Assembly: GCA_964503885.1 (NCBI GenBank)
Contig: CAZDCD010000014.1
Location: 41,680-105,679 of the forward strand
Length of the DNA: 64,000 nt
Source: CAZDCD01 sp964503885
GTDB taxonomy: Bacteria; Bacteroidota; Bacteroidia; Bacteroidales; UBA10428
Reading direction: 5' to 3'
Below, one piece after another: positions 8,925 through 17,261 of the stretch. A program made the translations under genes and the position numbers. A model generated the notes under the pieces. It had not been told where the DNA came from. It saw only the letters and a program-made list of their open reading frames with translations, and made no database searches. The number at the start of each line of letters is the position of its first letter. Positions within the stretch are counted from its first letter, which is position 1.

Positions 8925-10142
8925 TTAAAAAGTTTGCGCGAGTTTGATCACGATATCCGATGCAACCTCTCTCTTCGATTTTAACTCGAATTTCTGAGTT
9001 TTATTGTTCTTATCGATGATCATTACCTTATTGGTATCCGTTTTGAACCCGGCACCCTTCTGTCTCAAGGAATTTAACACAATGAAATCGAAATTCTTCT
9101 TACGGAGTTTCTCGCGTGCATTCTGCACTTCACGATCTGTTTCAAGTGCAAAACCTGCCAGTACCTGCCGCGCTTTTTTGATTTTTCCCAGTTCGGCAGC
9201 GATGTCCCTGGTGGGCACCAGTTCGATAATAAGCCGGCCTTTCGAATGTTTGATTTTCCCAGTTGCTGGTTTTTCAGGTTTGTAATCAGCCACAGCGGCG
9301 GAGAGTATAGCGCCGTCGCATTTCGGGAAATAATGCATACTGGCATCATACATTTCATCGGCAGTATCAACCCTTACCAGGTTTATCGAATCAGCTGCAA
9401 TACCCAGTGAAGACGGCCCACTGACCAGTACAACCTCACAACCGTTTGATGCAAGTTCTTCGGCAATGGCATAACCCATTTTGCCGGAGGAATGGTTACC
9501 AATGAACCTTACGGGGTCGATAGCTTCATAAGTGGGACCAGCGGTAACCAGTATTCTTTTACCGGTCAGTTTTTCGAGGAGTTTTTTTTTTGGACCTTTC
9601 CGGTTAAAAATGGTTTCGAGGATGCTGAATATCTTTTCGGGCTCTTCCATGCGCCCTTTTCCCGACAGGCCGCTCGCAAGTTCACCTACAGCGGGTTCAA
9701 TAATATGGATCCCGGATTCTTTCAACAGGGCAATATTCTTTTGCGTAACCGTATGGCTGAACATATCGGTATCCATGGCCGGTGCAACAAATACCGGGCA
9801 TCTAGCCGAAAGGTAGGTGGTAAGTAAAAGATTATCAGCTATTCCGTGAGCCATCTTGGCAATGGTATTTGCCGATGCCGGTGCCACAAGAAAGGCATCG
9901 GCCCAAAGCCCGAGTTCCACATGGTTATTCCAGTCCCCGTTCCCGGGATTGTAAAATTCAACCAGTATCGGGTTTTTCGACAATGTTGCCAGGGTGAGCG
10001 GGGTTATAAACTCTTTTGCACAACGGGTCATAATCACCTTTACCAGTACATTTTCTTTCACCAGAAGGCGGATCAGGGTTGCGGCCTTGTATGCGGCTAT
10101 GCTCCCAGTAACACCAAGAATTATTTTTTTACCACTGAGCAT
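8925..10142 (-). CDS. coaBC: Bifunctional phosphopantothenoylcysteine decarboxylase / phosphopantothenate-cysteine ligase
   Basis: CoaBC joins cysteine to 4'-phosphopantothenate and decarboxylates the product to phosphopantetheine in coenzyme A synthesis. The 405 residues split into the flavin-dependent CoaC half (GVTGSIAAYKA at the start, the His in NHVELGLWAD, the FMN-binding segment APASANTIAKMAHGIADNLL, AMDTDMF) and the CoaB half from about residue 192 (VTAGPTYEAIDPVRFIGN, SSGKMGYAIA, AAVADYKP, and K in NSLRQKGAGF). Both halves look complete. It follows rpoZ by 12 bases and precedes the DUF4835 gene by 2, consistent with one operon. Confidence 0.96.
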   Translation of the reverse strand: MLSGKKIILGVTGSIAAYKAATLIRLLVKENVLVKVIMTRCAKEFITPLTLATLSKNPILVEFYNPGNGDWNNHVELGLWADAFLVAPASANTIAKMAHGIADNLLLTTYLSARCPVFVAPAMDTDMFSHTVTQKNIALLKESGIHIIEPAVGELASGLSGKGRMEEPEKIFSILETIFNRKGPKKKLLEKLTGKRILVTAGPTYEAIDPVRFIGNHSSGKMGYAIAEELASNGCEVVLVSGPSSLGIAADSINLVRVDTADEMYDASMHYFPKCDGAILSAAVADYKPEKPATGKIKHSKGRLIIELVPTRDIAAELGKIKKARQVLAGFALETDREVQNAREKLRKKNFDFIVLNSLRQKGAGFKTDTNKVMIIDKNNKTQKFELKSKREVASDIVIKLAQTF

Positions 10143-10154
10143 AATGGCATCGGA

Positions 10155-10472
10155 TTATTCTGATTTCCTGAAATAGATCTGGTCATGTTCAAATTCATCC
10201 AGGGCTATGAGCGTAGGTTTTGGCATGCGTTCATAAAACTTGGATATTTCGATCTGTTCACGGTTTTCGAAAATTTCTTCCAGATTATCGGTATAATTGG
10301 CAAATTCTTCAAGCTTCCTGTTCAGTTCTTCTTTGATTTCAGATGCGATCTGATTTGATCTTTTTGCAACAATCATTACAGCCTCATAGATATTGCCGGT
10401 TTTCACCTCCAGTTCCTGCAGGTTCCTGGTGGTAGTGGTTGTTGCAGCCTTCGATTTTTTATAATCCATCAT
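10155..10472 (-). CDS. rpoZ: RNA polymerase omega / Rpb6-like subunit
   Basis: A 105-residue protein with the Bacteroidota omega pattern: a variable Thr-rich start, then TGNIYEAVMIVAKRSNQIASEIKEEL (about residues 26-51), which is the RpoZ/Rpb6 core contacting the beta-prime subunit, and a charged tail. Omega helps assemble and stabilise RNA polymerase. Its ATG follows the bamD stop codon with no gap (TAA then ATG), and a second ATG is adjacent, so translation is probably coupled to bamD. The position bamD-rpoZ-coaBC is common in this phylum. Confidence 0.9.
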   Translation of the reverse strand: MMDYKKSKAATTTTTRNLQELEVKTGNIYEAVMIVAKRSNQIASEIKEELNRKLEEFANYTDNLEEIFENREQIEISKFYERMPKPTLIALDEFEHDQIYFRKSE

Positions 10473-11300
10473 TTAATTTAAGTTTGAATCGTTATTTGTT
10501 GTATTGCTGGTATCAATATTGAGTGCTTTGGCAGCATCGCTATACATCTTATCCGCGTCTTTCCTGAATTTACTGTCGGGAAATTCCGAAATAAAGGAAT
10601 AATATTCATCAAGCGTAGCCTGATATCGTTCTTTCTGCTTCACCGCAATGCTGTTTGATGCCAGCATGTAATTCGACCTAAGGATCAGGTAGAGAATATC
10701 TTCCCTGTACTTGCTTTCGGGATAATCATTCAGGCTGTTGTTGAGCGCTACAATCGATGCCTTGTAATCCTGAAGATCAAAATAAAGTTTGGCCGAGATA
10801 TACGATTTCTCTACCAGTTTATCACGCATTTCGTTGATCATCTTTGCGCATTCGTCCCTGCGTTTGCTGTCAGGATATTTGATCAGAAAAAGCCTTAAAG
10901 CCTGAATGGCATTATATGTATCGGTCTGATCGAGCTCAGGTCGTGGTGAACTTAAATAATAACAATAGGCCACATAAAAAGTTGCTTCTTCAGCAAACTC
11001 ACTGTTGCCGTAAGTGCTGGCGAACGTCTTGAAGTAATGGCCGGCAAGGATATAATCACTGAGTTTAAAATTTACCATGGCCTGGTAAAAGTAAACCGAA
11101 TCGGCCCTGGTGGTCCCCCGGAATGAGGGAGCTATCTGATCGAACAGGGCGAGGGCTTTGGTATAATCACCTTTATTATAGTAATAGAACGCTTTCTCGT
11201 ACTTGAGATTGAAATCACTACTCTTCAATAATTTTTCGTAGCCTCCACAATTAAGCAGAACAAGTACAGCCAGAATGAACCAAAACCAATTTTTCTTCAT
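10473..11300 (-). CDS. bamD: Outer-membrane assembly lipoprotein BamD
   Basis: BamD is the TPR lipoprotein partner of BamA in inserting beta-barrel proteins into the outer membrane. This 275-residue protein starts with a lipoprotein signal (MKKNWFWFILAVLVLLNCGG; Cys18 would be lipidated). TPR-like helices follow from about residue 29: YEKAFYYYNKGDYTKALALFDQI, then YFYQAMVNFKLSDYILAGHYF, with the conserved YPDSK phrases (LIKYPDSKRRDEC, SLNDYPESKYREDI, EFPDSKFRKDADK) marking successive repeats. It is the first gene of the bamD-rpoZ-coaBC-DUF4835 run and has a promoter candidate just ahead of it. Confidence 0.93.
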   Translation of the reverse strand: MKKNWFWFILAVLVLLNCGGYEKLLKSSDFNLKYEKAFYYYNKGDYTKALALFDQIAPSFRGTTRADSVYFYQAMVNFKLSDYILAGHYFKTFASTYGNSEFAEEATFYVAYCYYLSSPRPELDQTDTYNAIQALRLFLIKYPDSKRRDECAKMINEMRDKLVEKSYISAKLYFDLQDYKASIVALNNSLNDYPESKYREDILYLILRSNYMLASNSIAVKQKERYQATLDEYYSFISEFPDSKFRKDADKMYSDAAKALNIDTSNTTNNDSNLN

Positions 11301-11316
11301 TTTCGAAAATGTCGCG

Positions 11317-11324
11317 CAAAATTA
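11317..11324 (-). promoter_or_regulatory. -7 promoter box ahead of bamD
   Basis: TAATTTTG on the minus strand matches TAnnTTTG. The expected -33 position, 19 bases upstream, reads CTGG, a weak match to TTTG. Transcription would start near 11310, giving a very short leader to the ATG at 11300. Confidence 0.5.
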
Positions 11325-11504
11325 CAACAATTATTTTAATAATCCAGTCTTTATTTCCCAAACTTCCCGGAATAAATCTGCAGATGAGATGCACACCAAC
11401 AAGCAAACGAAAATACGGAAAATATATTTTTCAATGGTGTTGAATACTACAATAATCGAACCATTTATGATATTTTAACAATGAGACGTTGAATATACAA
11501 CTTC

Positions 11505-11535
11505 TTTGTGCAATTTGTAAAAAAGACTACTTTTG
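11505..11535 (+). promoter_or_regulatory. Strong Bacteroidota promoter for the oxoamine synthase gene
   Basis: TTTG (11505-11508), a 19-base spacer and TACTTTTG (11528-11535) match the full TTTG-N19-TAnnTTTG consensus. Transcription would start near 11542, about 38 bases before the GTG start. This is the best full-consensus promoter in the window. Confidence 0.75.
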
Positions 11536-11579
11536 TCCATTAAATTTATCATCTGGTTGCAAACTTAAAACTTAAGATC

Positions 11580-12842
11580 GTGGATATTTTTGATAAAATC
11601 AGCAAGAACAGGGGGCCATTGGGACAATACCAGAAAGTAGCACACGGCTATTTCATGTTTCCTAAACTCGAAGGTGAAATTAAGTCCAGAATGATGTTCA
11701 GGGGTAAGGAAGTTCTCACGTGGAGCCTTAACAATTACATTGGGCTGGCCAACGATCCCGAAGTCAGGAAAGCAGATGCAGAAGCTGCTAAAGAATGGGG
11801 ACTGGCATACCCAATGGGTGCCCGCATGATGTCGGGTCAGACAAGCAAACATGAAGAACTTGAAAGTAAGCTGGCCGATTTTGTGAAAAAAGAGGATGCG
11901 TTTCTACTCAATTATGGATACCAGGGAATGATTTCAATCATCCAGGCCATGACAAGCCGCCACGATGTGGTGGTCTTCGATTCGGAATCACATGCCTGCA
12001 TAATGGATGGGATATGGCTGCATAAGGCTGCCGGGGGTAAAAGTTATGTTTTCCCTCATAACGATATTCAGAAATGCGATAAGATGCTGGCCAATGCCAC
12101 AAGGATCGCCTCTGAAACAGGGGGAGGTATCCTTGTGATTACCGAAGGTGTATTTGGTATGGCCGGTGACCTTGGTAAACTAAAGGATATCGCAGCCTTA
12201 AAAAAGAAATACAATTTCAGACTACTGGTTGATGATGCCCATGGTTTCGGAACAATGGGACCGACAGGAGCAGGAACGGGTGAGCATTTCGGTGTGCAGG
12301 ACGAGATCGATCTTTATTTCAGCACTTTTGCGAAAGCTATGGCCGGAATCGGTGCATTTATAGCAGGTAAAGAGGATGTGATCAATTTCCTGAGGTATAA
12401 TATGCGGTCTCAGACCTTTGCCAAATCCCTGCCCATGCCTATGGTAATCGGTGCCATGAAAAGACTCGAATTGTTGCGCAATAAATCCGAGCTCCGTGTG
12501 AATTTGTGGAAAGTAGTTCATGCACTCCAGGACGGACTGAGAGCCAAAGGGTTTAACCTGGGAAATACGGAATCACCAGTAACACCAGTATTTTTATCCA
12601 ATACAAGCATACAGGAAACTTCCAATCTGGTCATTGACCTGAGAGAAAATTACCATATTTTCTGCTCGATCGTCATTTATCCGGTCGTTCCAAAAGATGT
12701 GGTGATGCTCAGGATTATTCCCACTGCTGTGCACTCGCTCGAAGATGTGGAATATACCATCAACGCATTTTCTGAGCTCAAAGGAAAACTTAGCTCCGGA
12801 AAATATAAATCTGATCAAATCGGCGCATTGCTTCAGACGTAA
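11580..12842 (+). CDS. PLP-dependent alpha-oxoamine synthase, serine palmitoyltransferase-like
   Basis: Alpha-oxoamine synthases condense an amino acid with an acyl-CoA and release CO2. The 420-residue protein has the family's PLP contacts: SHACIMDG (about 136-143), VDDAHGFGTMGPTGAG (about 217-232) and the Lys of STFAKAMAGIGAF that forms the aldimine. The opening MDIFDKISKNRGPLGQYQ and YPMGARMMSGQTSKHEELE match a Bacteroidota subgroup usually labelled serine palmitoyltransferase, which makes 3-ketosphinganine for sphingolipids. 2-amino-3-ketobutyrate CoA ligase or another oxoamine synthase remains possible. The start is GTG at 11580; the family-like sequence begins at that codon. It is monocistronic behind a strong promoter. 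Confidence 0.85.
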   Translation: MDIFDKISKNRGPLGQYQKVAHGYFMFPKLEGEIKSRMMFRGKEVLTWSLNNYIGLANDPEVRKADAEAAKEWGLAYPMGARMMSGQTSKHEELESKLADFVKKEDAFLLNYGYQGMISIIQAMTSRHDVVVFDSESHACIMDGIWLHKAAGGKSYVFPHNDIQKCDKMLANATRIASETGGGILVITEGVFGMAGDLGKLKDIAALKKKYNFRLLVDDAHGFGTMGPTGAGTGEHFGVQDEIDLYFSTFAKAMAGIGAFIAGKEDVINFLRYNMRSQTFAKSLPMPMVIGAMKRLELLRNKSELRVNLWKVVHALQDGLRAKGFNLGNTESPVTPVFLSNTSIQETSNLVIDLRENYHIFCSIVIYPVVPKDVVMLRIIPTAVHSLEDVEYTINAFSELKGKLSSGKYKSDQIGALLQT

Positions 12843-12855
12843 GTGTAAGATACTT

Positions 12856-12978
12856 GATTCCGGATGCTGGATGCTCGATACTGGATTAATGTTCCGTGTT
12901 CAGGAGTTCCAAGGGTTCCGGAGGTTTCAGGGGTTTCAGGTTGTTATAGATTGTCACAAGTTGTTCTAAATTGTTGTA
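12856..12978. repeat. Degenerate heptamer-phased intergenic repeat, copy 2
   Basis: After the oxoamine synthase gene the sequence runs in 7-base phase: CGGATGC, TGGATGC, TCGATAC, TGGATTA, ATGTTCC, GTGTTCA, GGAGTTC, then longer units ending GGTTTC. GGGTTTCAGGTTGTT (12931-12945) and ATTGTCACAAG (12950-12960) recur, on the other strand, in the repeat at 5178-5202. No reading frame or terminator is obvious in it. Confidence 0.75.
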
Positions 12979-13069
12979 AGTATCTTAAAATTAGTTACTT
13001 AAAATACAGTTAGACTTGAATTTTCATTGCGAAGAAACACAAAACACAGAACTCAACCCGCCTTTCCTC

Positions 13070-13513
13070 TCAGCCAATATATTCTCTGACTTCATGTTCA
13101 AGGGCTTTCAGGGCTAATATTATATCGGCCAACAGCATTATTGAGGAGACAATAATTGCCAGAATACTCAGGATAAAGAGCACCACACCCAGGGTCTTAA
13201 GGTTTATCTGGCTGATACTCATTACAAAAAGTACCGGTATGATCAATGTGCTGGAAAAGATGCTGAATGAAATGGCTGCGATAGAGGACCGGAGTATTTT
13301 GCTTCGTTTATAGAGGATTTTTAATTCGGTACGTTTGATCTCTGTCCGTGTTGCTCCCGGTTTTTCAAGTTCACCTACAAGCATCCGGGAACGGTCGATT
13401 GTTCTGCCAAGCCTGTTGGTAAGTGACAACAACAGCAATCCCACACCGGAGATCAGGGCAACCGGAGTGATGCAGGCCTGCAGAAACTGGGTAAAGCTAA
13501 GTATTGATTCCAT
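13070..13513 (-). CDS. DUF2721 family membrane protein
   Basis: A 147-residue protein with three membrane segments: one at about residues 11-31 (ALISGVGLLLLSLTNRLGRTIDRSR, the family signature with Asn and Arg residues), and two at about 77-98 and 103-130. Between them lies a basic cytoplasmic stretch (EIKRTELKILYKRSKILR). DUF2721 has no known function. The gene stands alone, followed by the repeat region and separated by 145 bases from the sigma-factor unit upstream. Confidence 0.85.
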   Translation of the reverse strand: MESILSFTQFLQACITPVALISGVGLLLLSLTNRLGRTIDRSRMLVGELEKPGATRTEIKRTELKILYKRSKILRSSIAAISFSIFSSTLIIPVLFVMSISQINLKTLGVVLFILSILAIIVSSIMLLADIILALKALEHEVREYIG

Positions 13514-13574
13514 CTGACAAATATAGTCGATCTATTCCGAAAGTCGGGTTATTGCCTATTATGCAGTATTGAAA

Positions 13575-13613
13575 AAATATAAAAATCCTCATTCGGACTA
13601 AACGCTGAGGTTT
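13575..13613 (-). terminator. Candidate intrinsic terminator after the sigma/anti-sigma unit
   Basis: On the minus strand CCTCA (13606-13610) pairs with TGAGG (13587-13591) across a 14-base loop and is followed by a T-rich run (ATTTTTATATTTTTT). The stem is short, so confidence is limited, but the position 46 bases past the stop codon is right. Confidence 0.45.
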
Positions 13614-13658
13614 GCTATTTTATTCAATAAATACTACCAGGATGATAGTTAGTAAAAA

Positions 13659-14258
13659 TTAGTTCAGTGATACCACAAATTCTTTCAGGCTGCTGTCGTA
13701 TGAAGCGTTGTTTTTTAGACTGTAATTGACCAGCCTGGTCATATCTTCAGGACCAAGATCCTGCACATAAGGTGCGTCAGGAATTATTTTTCTACCTGAT
13801 CTTTCCGGGAGAACTTTGGGTTCATGACCAAAATCCATAACTGCACTACCTATCCTTTTAATCTTGTTTTCCGCAAATTCCTTCGGTAAAAGGGTAATGG
13901 TATCTGTCTTGTATACGAATACCGTATCGGCCTGTGCAACGAACTCATTTGCTGACGGGGATATAATAGTTGAAGCCATGAATCCCAGAGCGATAATCAG
14001 TATTGCTGCCACTGCAATCTTATAGAATTCAACCGGGTATTTTAATATTCCCAAGATCCTTGATTTTTTAAAGGTTTCTTCAACCATCAGTGGTTCCACA
14101 ACTAATCTGCGAACATCGCCGATCGTTAAGCGCATTTTATTGTAATCCTCCTCAGAGATCATACCGAGGACAAATTCCTTGTCTTTTTCAGTTAATTCGA
14201 TGAACTCATATGATTCGACCAGGTCATAGAGTCTCACAGTGTTTTGCTCTTTTTTCAT
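13659..14258 (-). CDS. Single-pass membrane protein, probable anti-sigma factor
   Basis: I choose the ATG at 14258 (199 residues) because the longer frame overlaps the sigma gene and adds unrelated sequence. The N-terminal half is cytoplasmic and charged (LYDLVESYEFIELTEKDKEFVLGMISEEDYNKM), there is one membrane helix at about residues 102-122 (YKIAVAAILIIALGFMASTII), and a periplasmic tail of about 75 residues follows. It starts 4 bases after the ECF sigma stop codon. This placement and topology are those of an anti-sigma factor, but no zinc anti-sigma motif (HxxxCxxC) is visible, so the role is inference. No FecR domain is seen. Confidence 0.7.
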   Translation of the reverse strand: MKKEQNTVRLYDLVESYEFIELTEKDKEFVLGMISEEDYNKMRLTIGDVRRLVVEPLMVEETFKKSRILGILKYPVEFYKIAVAAILIIALGFMASTIISPSANEFVAQADTVFVYKTDTITLLPKEFAENKIKRIGSAVMDFGHEPKVLPERSGRKIIPDAPYVQDLGPEDMTRLVNYSLKNNASYDSSLKEFVVSLN

Positions 14259-14262
14259 GGTT

Positions 14263-14796
14263 CTATTCTGTATAAAGTTTTGACAATGCCTGGGTTGAAT
14301 AAAATAGCCTTGATTTGATTGTGCCTTCGGGACACTCAAAAATTTCAGCGATTTCCTTAATCGTAAGGTTAATTTTAAACCTTAATACAATTAGTGATCG
14401 TTGATCGGGATGCAGTCTTTTTATGCAATCGCGCAATTTTCTTTCAGTTTCATTCGCTTGCAGAAAAATGGCACTTCTTTCTGAAGAATAATCGACAAAT
14501 TTGTTGATAACGAGTCTGTGCCTGAATTCATTCTTGCACATATTGGCAGCAATCCTGAAAATCCAGGGTTTGAATTTTCGGTTATCATCAAATTTATCTG
14601 GTGCTTCCAGCAGCTTAAGAAAAACATCGTGGGCAAAATCCCTGGCTTTCTCATGATCCTGACGGAATGCTAAGTAGAAAAAACTGGTTATTGGTTTAGA
14701 ATACCTCATATAAAGGCTGTCAAAGGCTTTTTGCCTCTGACTGTCATTGCCTGTTTTAAAAAGAAGGATCAGGTCTTCATCAGAATAATTCTGCAT
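14263..14796 (-). CDS. ECF-type RNA polymerase sigma factor
   Basis: A 177-residue sigma-70 family protein of ECF size. Region 2 is recognisable (FDSLYMRYSKPITSFFYLAF, ARDFAHDVFLKLLEAPDKFD, KFKPWIFRIAANMCKNEFR; about residues 25-95), and region 4 carries the helix-turn-helix LTIKEIAEIFECPEGTIKSRLFYSTQAL at about 145-172. It should direct RNA polymerase to a small regulon, often including its own genes. Upstream by 4 bases is the secreted DUF2723-like gene and downstream by 4 bases the membrane anti-sigma candidate, forming a tight three-gene unit. Confidence 0.93.
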   Translation of the reverse strand: MQNYSDEDLILLFKTGNDSQRQKAFDSLYMRYSKPITSFFYLAFRQDHEKARDFAHDVFLKLLEAPDKFDDNRKFKPWIFRIAANMCKNEFRHRLVINKFVDYSSERSAIFLQANETERKLRDCIKRLHPDQRSLIVLRFKINLTIKEIAEIFECPEGTIKSRLFYSTQALSKLYTE

Positions 14797-14800
14797 ATAC

Positions 14801-15982
14801 CTATCTTAATATTTCTGCTGCTTTTTCCTTCCATTCGTCCCCGCTTTTATCAGCAATCAGCAATCCCAACTTTTTGATCTGTTCGGCCTTTGCCCGGTCG
14901 CCGCTTAGTCTGTAATGCTGGTAAAGTTTAATGATTCCGGGCAGGTAATTTACACTGTTCCTGTTGATGATACCCTGGCTGATATCAAAAGAAAATGGGT
15001 GCTTAAGATAATCCAGCAGGTACCTGTTCTCAAAATTATTTTTTAACAGGGCCAGATTATCGATATTTTTTTGGGAATATTGGAGGGCTAAACCAACCAG
15101 GTACAGGTCATTCTCATATTCACTGAATTTTTTCCAGGCCGGAAGGCCGATATATAATGGCAGGTCCTGAGGTTTATTCCCAAGTATGTGGTCAATAATT
15201 TTTTGTTGATTATCGGGAGTGGAACCATCGGGAAATTCTCTGTCCAAAGCAGGAATGGAAAGTCTTTTGAACATTTTTTCCCTGTATTCCGGTATCGATA
15301 GCAGGCTTATATTCAAGACGGTTATATCCTGGCGTATTCCCATCACATCCTGCAACATCCACATCGGGAATGTATCCACATCACCAAAAGTCAGTATTGT
15401 GCCTCCTGAATCCAGACTCATCAGCACATTATAGCTGTATGCCAGAAAACCCGCAGATAGATCGTTTGATTTGAACCATAAGGTGTTGAATTCCTTTCTT
15501 TTTTCAGGCATGCTGTGAGTTTCATAATACACAATCAACTCATCATATGTATCGGGATTTCCGGGTTCCAGTGCATAGGCTTTGGTAAGAGCCTCGTATC
15601 GTTCTTCATCATGATAGCCGTTCTTTTTAAAAATATAATATGTATAGGTACCTGGAATTGATGTACTGATCAGGTCCATAATATCGTTCTGTTCTTTCAG
15701 AAAGGGGCCTTCATCTGTCCATTTCCCCTTCTTGCCGGGGTCATATCCTGTCGTTTCGGAATAGGTCATTTCCGCATACCTGTTAGCCTTGTAATAATTG
15801 TACCAGGCTTTTTCATTTGTGGTATCCTTTTCTAGTTCCTTCCACCATAGTTCAGCCTGTGAAACAAAAAATTTATGCGGTTTTAGAACCTGGGCGATTG
15901 AATGAATTTCTTCAGGTTTCTGTGCAATAGAATACGTCGTGCAAACCATCATTGCAGAGAGGAAAAATACCGTGTATTTCAT
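14801..15982 (-). CDS. Secreted TMEM260/DUF2723-like C-terminal domain protein
   Basis: A 393-residue protein with a signal peptide (MKYTVFFLSAMMVCTTYSIAQ) and no other membrane segment. The N-terminal half looks like TPR helices (EKAWYNYYKANRYAEM, RYEALTKAYALEPGNPDTYDELIVYYE). At about residues 195-240 it has LTFGDVDTFPMWMLQDVMGIRQDITVLNISLL, which closely resembles the soluble domain of DUF2723/TMEM260-type membrane glycosyltransferases (GDNDTFPLWY-like block). The multi-helix transferase portion is absent. It is the first gene of the sigma/anti-sigma unit, 4 bases before the sigma gene, so it may take part in sensing. The resemblance is read by eye; function unknown. Confidence 0.65.
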   Translation of the reverse strand: MKYTVFFLSAMMVCTTYSIAQKPEEIHSIAQVLKPHKFFVSQAELWWKELEKDTTNEKAWYNYYKANRYAEMTYSETTGYDPGKKGKWTDEGPFLKEQNDIMDLISTSIPGTYTYYIFKKNGYHDEERYEALTKAYALEPGNPDTYDELIVYYETHSMPEKRKEFNTLWFKSNDLSAGFLAYSYNVLMSLDSGGTILTFGDVDTFPMWMLQDVMGIRQDITVLNISLLSIPEYREKMFKRLSIPALDREFPDGSTPDNQQKIIDHILGNKPQDLPLYIGLPAWKKFSEYENDLYLVGLALQYSQKNIDNLALLKNNFENRYLLDYLKHPFSFDISQGIINRNSVNYLPGIIKLYQHYRLSGDRAKAEQIKKLGLLIADKSGDEWKEKAAEILR

Positions 15983-16205
15983 AATTGTTCAGATTAAGTT
16001 CGACATTTTTTGTTTTGCACGTGCATGCTTCAGATTCGATCTACTTTAAATACACTCTAAATGCCTGTACGTTCAGAACAGGATATAAAAAAGGTTAAAC
16101 ACGGGTGGATGGGAATGGATTTACGCTGAACGAATGATCCATATTGAGAGAAAAATCAAGTTTCAGGAGCATTGAAAAAGAAGACGGGAGCATGCAAAAA
16201 AGCAT

Positions 16206-17186
16206 TTATTTCTTAAGGGCAACATAGATGTCTGCTTCTATCATCACCCCTTCTTCATAGAAGTGATGAACAAAATAAATGTTCCCGTCTTTATCCAGTG
16301 TCGGTTCGCCTGCAAACTGAGAAATGATCAGTTCGGGCTCCTGCCAGCTTCCGGTGTTTTTCTCCGAACGGTATACAGCGGGGCTTCCCAGATATATCCG
16401 TGTGAACCACAATTCATTTCCATCCGGCGTGATATACGGCCAGCCTTCCATATCGGATGAATTCACCGCTTCTATATTCACCGGATTCTGCCATTCACCC
16501 CCGGTCAGGGTCAGCATCCATATATCGTATTGTCCCTTTCCGCCATTTCTTGACGAGTGGTAATACAATTCTTCGTTATGGATATGCAGTTCACCGACTT
16601 CATAAGCCGGATCAAAATCGGCAAGCTGCCAGTTTGTCCATCTGTTGTTCATATACTCGGACCTAAACCAGTGTATACCTGTATAACCCTCTCTTGCCGA
16701 AGCAAAAAGCATGGTATTTCCCTGAACAAACTCAGCCCCGTCAAGAGCGAGCTTGCCCGGATCCTGAAGCATCACTCTTCTGGCAGGTTGCCAGGTATTG
16801 TTCAGGTATTCCGAAACATAAATTCCTGTAACACCGTCTGATACTTGCTGCTCGGCCGGAATACTCACATCCGGGGTGAAGAAAAAGTACAATTCATCGC
16901 GATCAGCAGGAATGAATGGTGAATCTTCACCTCCTGCTGTATTGATCATGCTGTCCAGTGGTACAGGCGTCTCCCAATCATCTGAATGAAGTACCGGTGG
17001 ATACACATCGGTCTCAGGAGTTCTTTTAACGGCATCGGCAGGTATGCTTTCCTGCCTGGTTTTAAGCACAATGGTATCGGTTTCGCCCTCTTTCTTATCC
17101 GATTTATCGCATCCGCCGGAAATAACAAGGATAAATAATGCAGGAAGCATGCAGATTTGTATTCTTTTAGTGGCAAAAATCATCAT
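16206..17186 (-). CDS. Lipoprotein with WD40-like PD40 beta-propeller repeats
   Basis: A 326-residue lipoprotein: the signal (about residues 1-26) ends in VISGGC, with Cys26 the probable lipidation site. After a Lys/Asp/Glu-rich linker, residues from about 80 on contain TolB/PD40-type repeats: DSPFIPADRDELYFF, GAEFVQGNTMLFASAREGYTGIHWF, LHIHNEELYYHSSRNGGKGQYDIWM, GWPYITPDGNELWFTR and EPTLDKDGNIYFVHHF. These form blades of a beta-propeller on the cell surface or in the periplasm. Many Bacteroidota relatives carry an OmpA domain; this one does not. The gene is flanked by noncoding stretches and has no clear operon partner; function unknown. Confidence 0.75.
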   Translation of the reverse strand: MMIFATKRIQICMLPALFILVISGGCDKSDKKEGETDTIVLKTRQESIPADAVKRTPETDVYPPVLHSDDWETPVPLDSMINTAGGEDSPFIPADRDELYFFFTPDVSIPAEQQVSDGVTGIYVSEYLNNTWQPARRVMLQDPGKLALDGAEFVQGNTMLFASAREGYTGIHWFRSEYMNNRWTNWQLADFDPAYEVGELHIHNEELYYHSSRNGGKGQYDIWMLTLTGGEWQNPVNIEAVNSSDMEGWPYITPDGNELWFTRIYLGSPAVYRSEKNTGSWQEPELIISQFAGEPTLDKDGNIYFVHHFYEEGVMIEADIYVALKK

Positions 17187-17261
17187 GCAAAATTTTAAAT
17201 ATTAATTGAAGAAAGGTTTGATCATACTGCAATGTAAAAAAAGTTCAGGTAACCTGATGAG

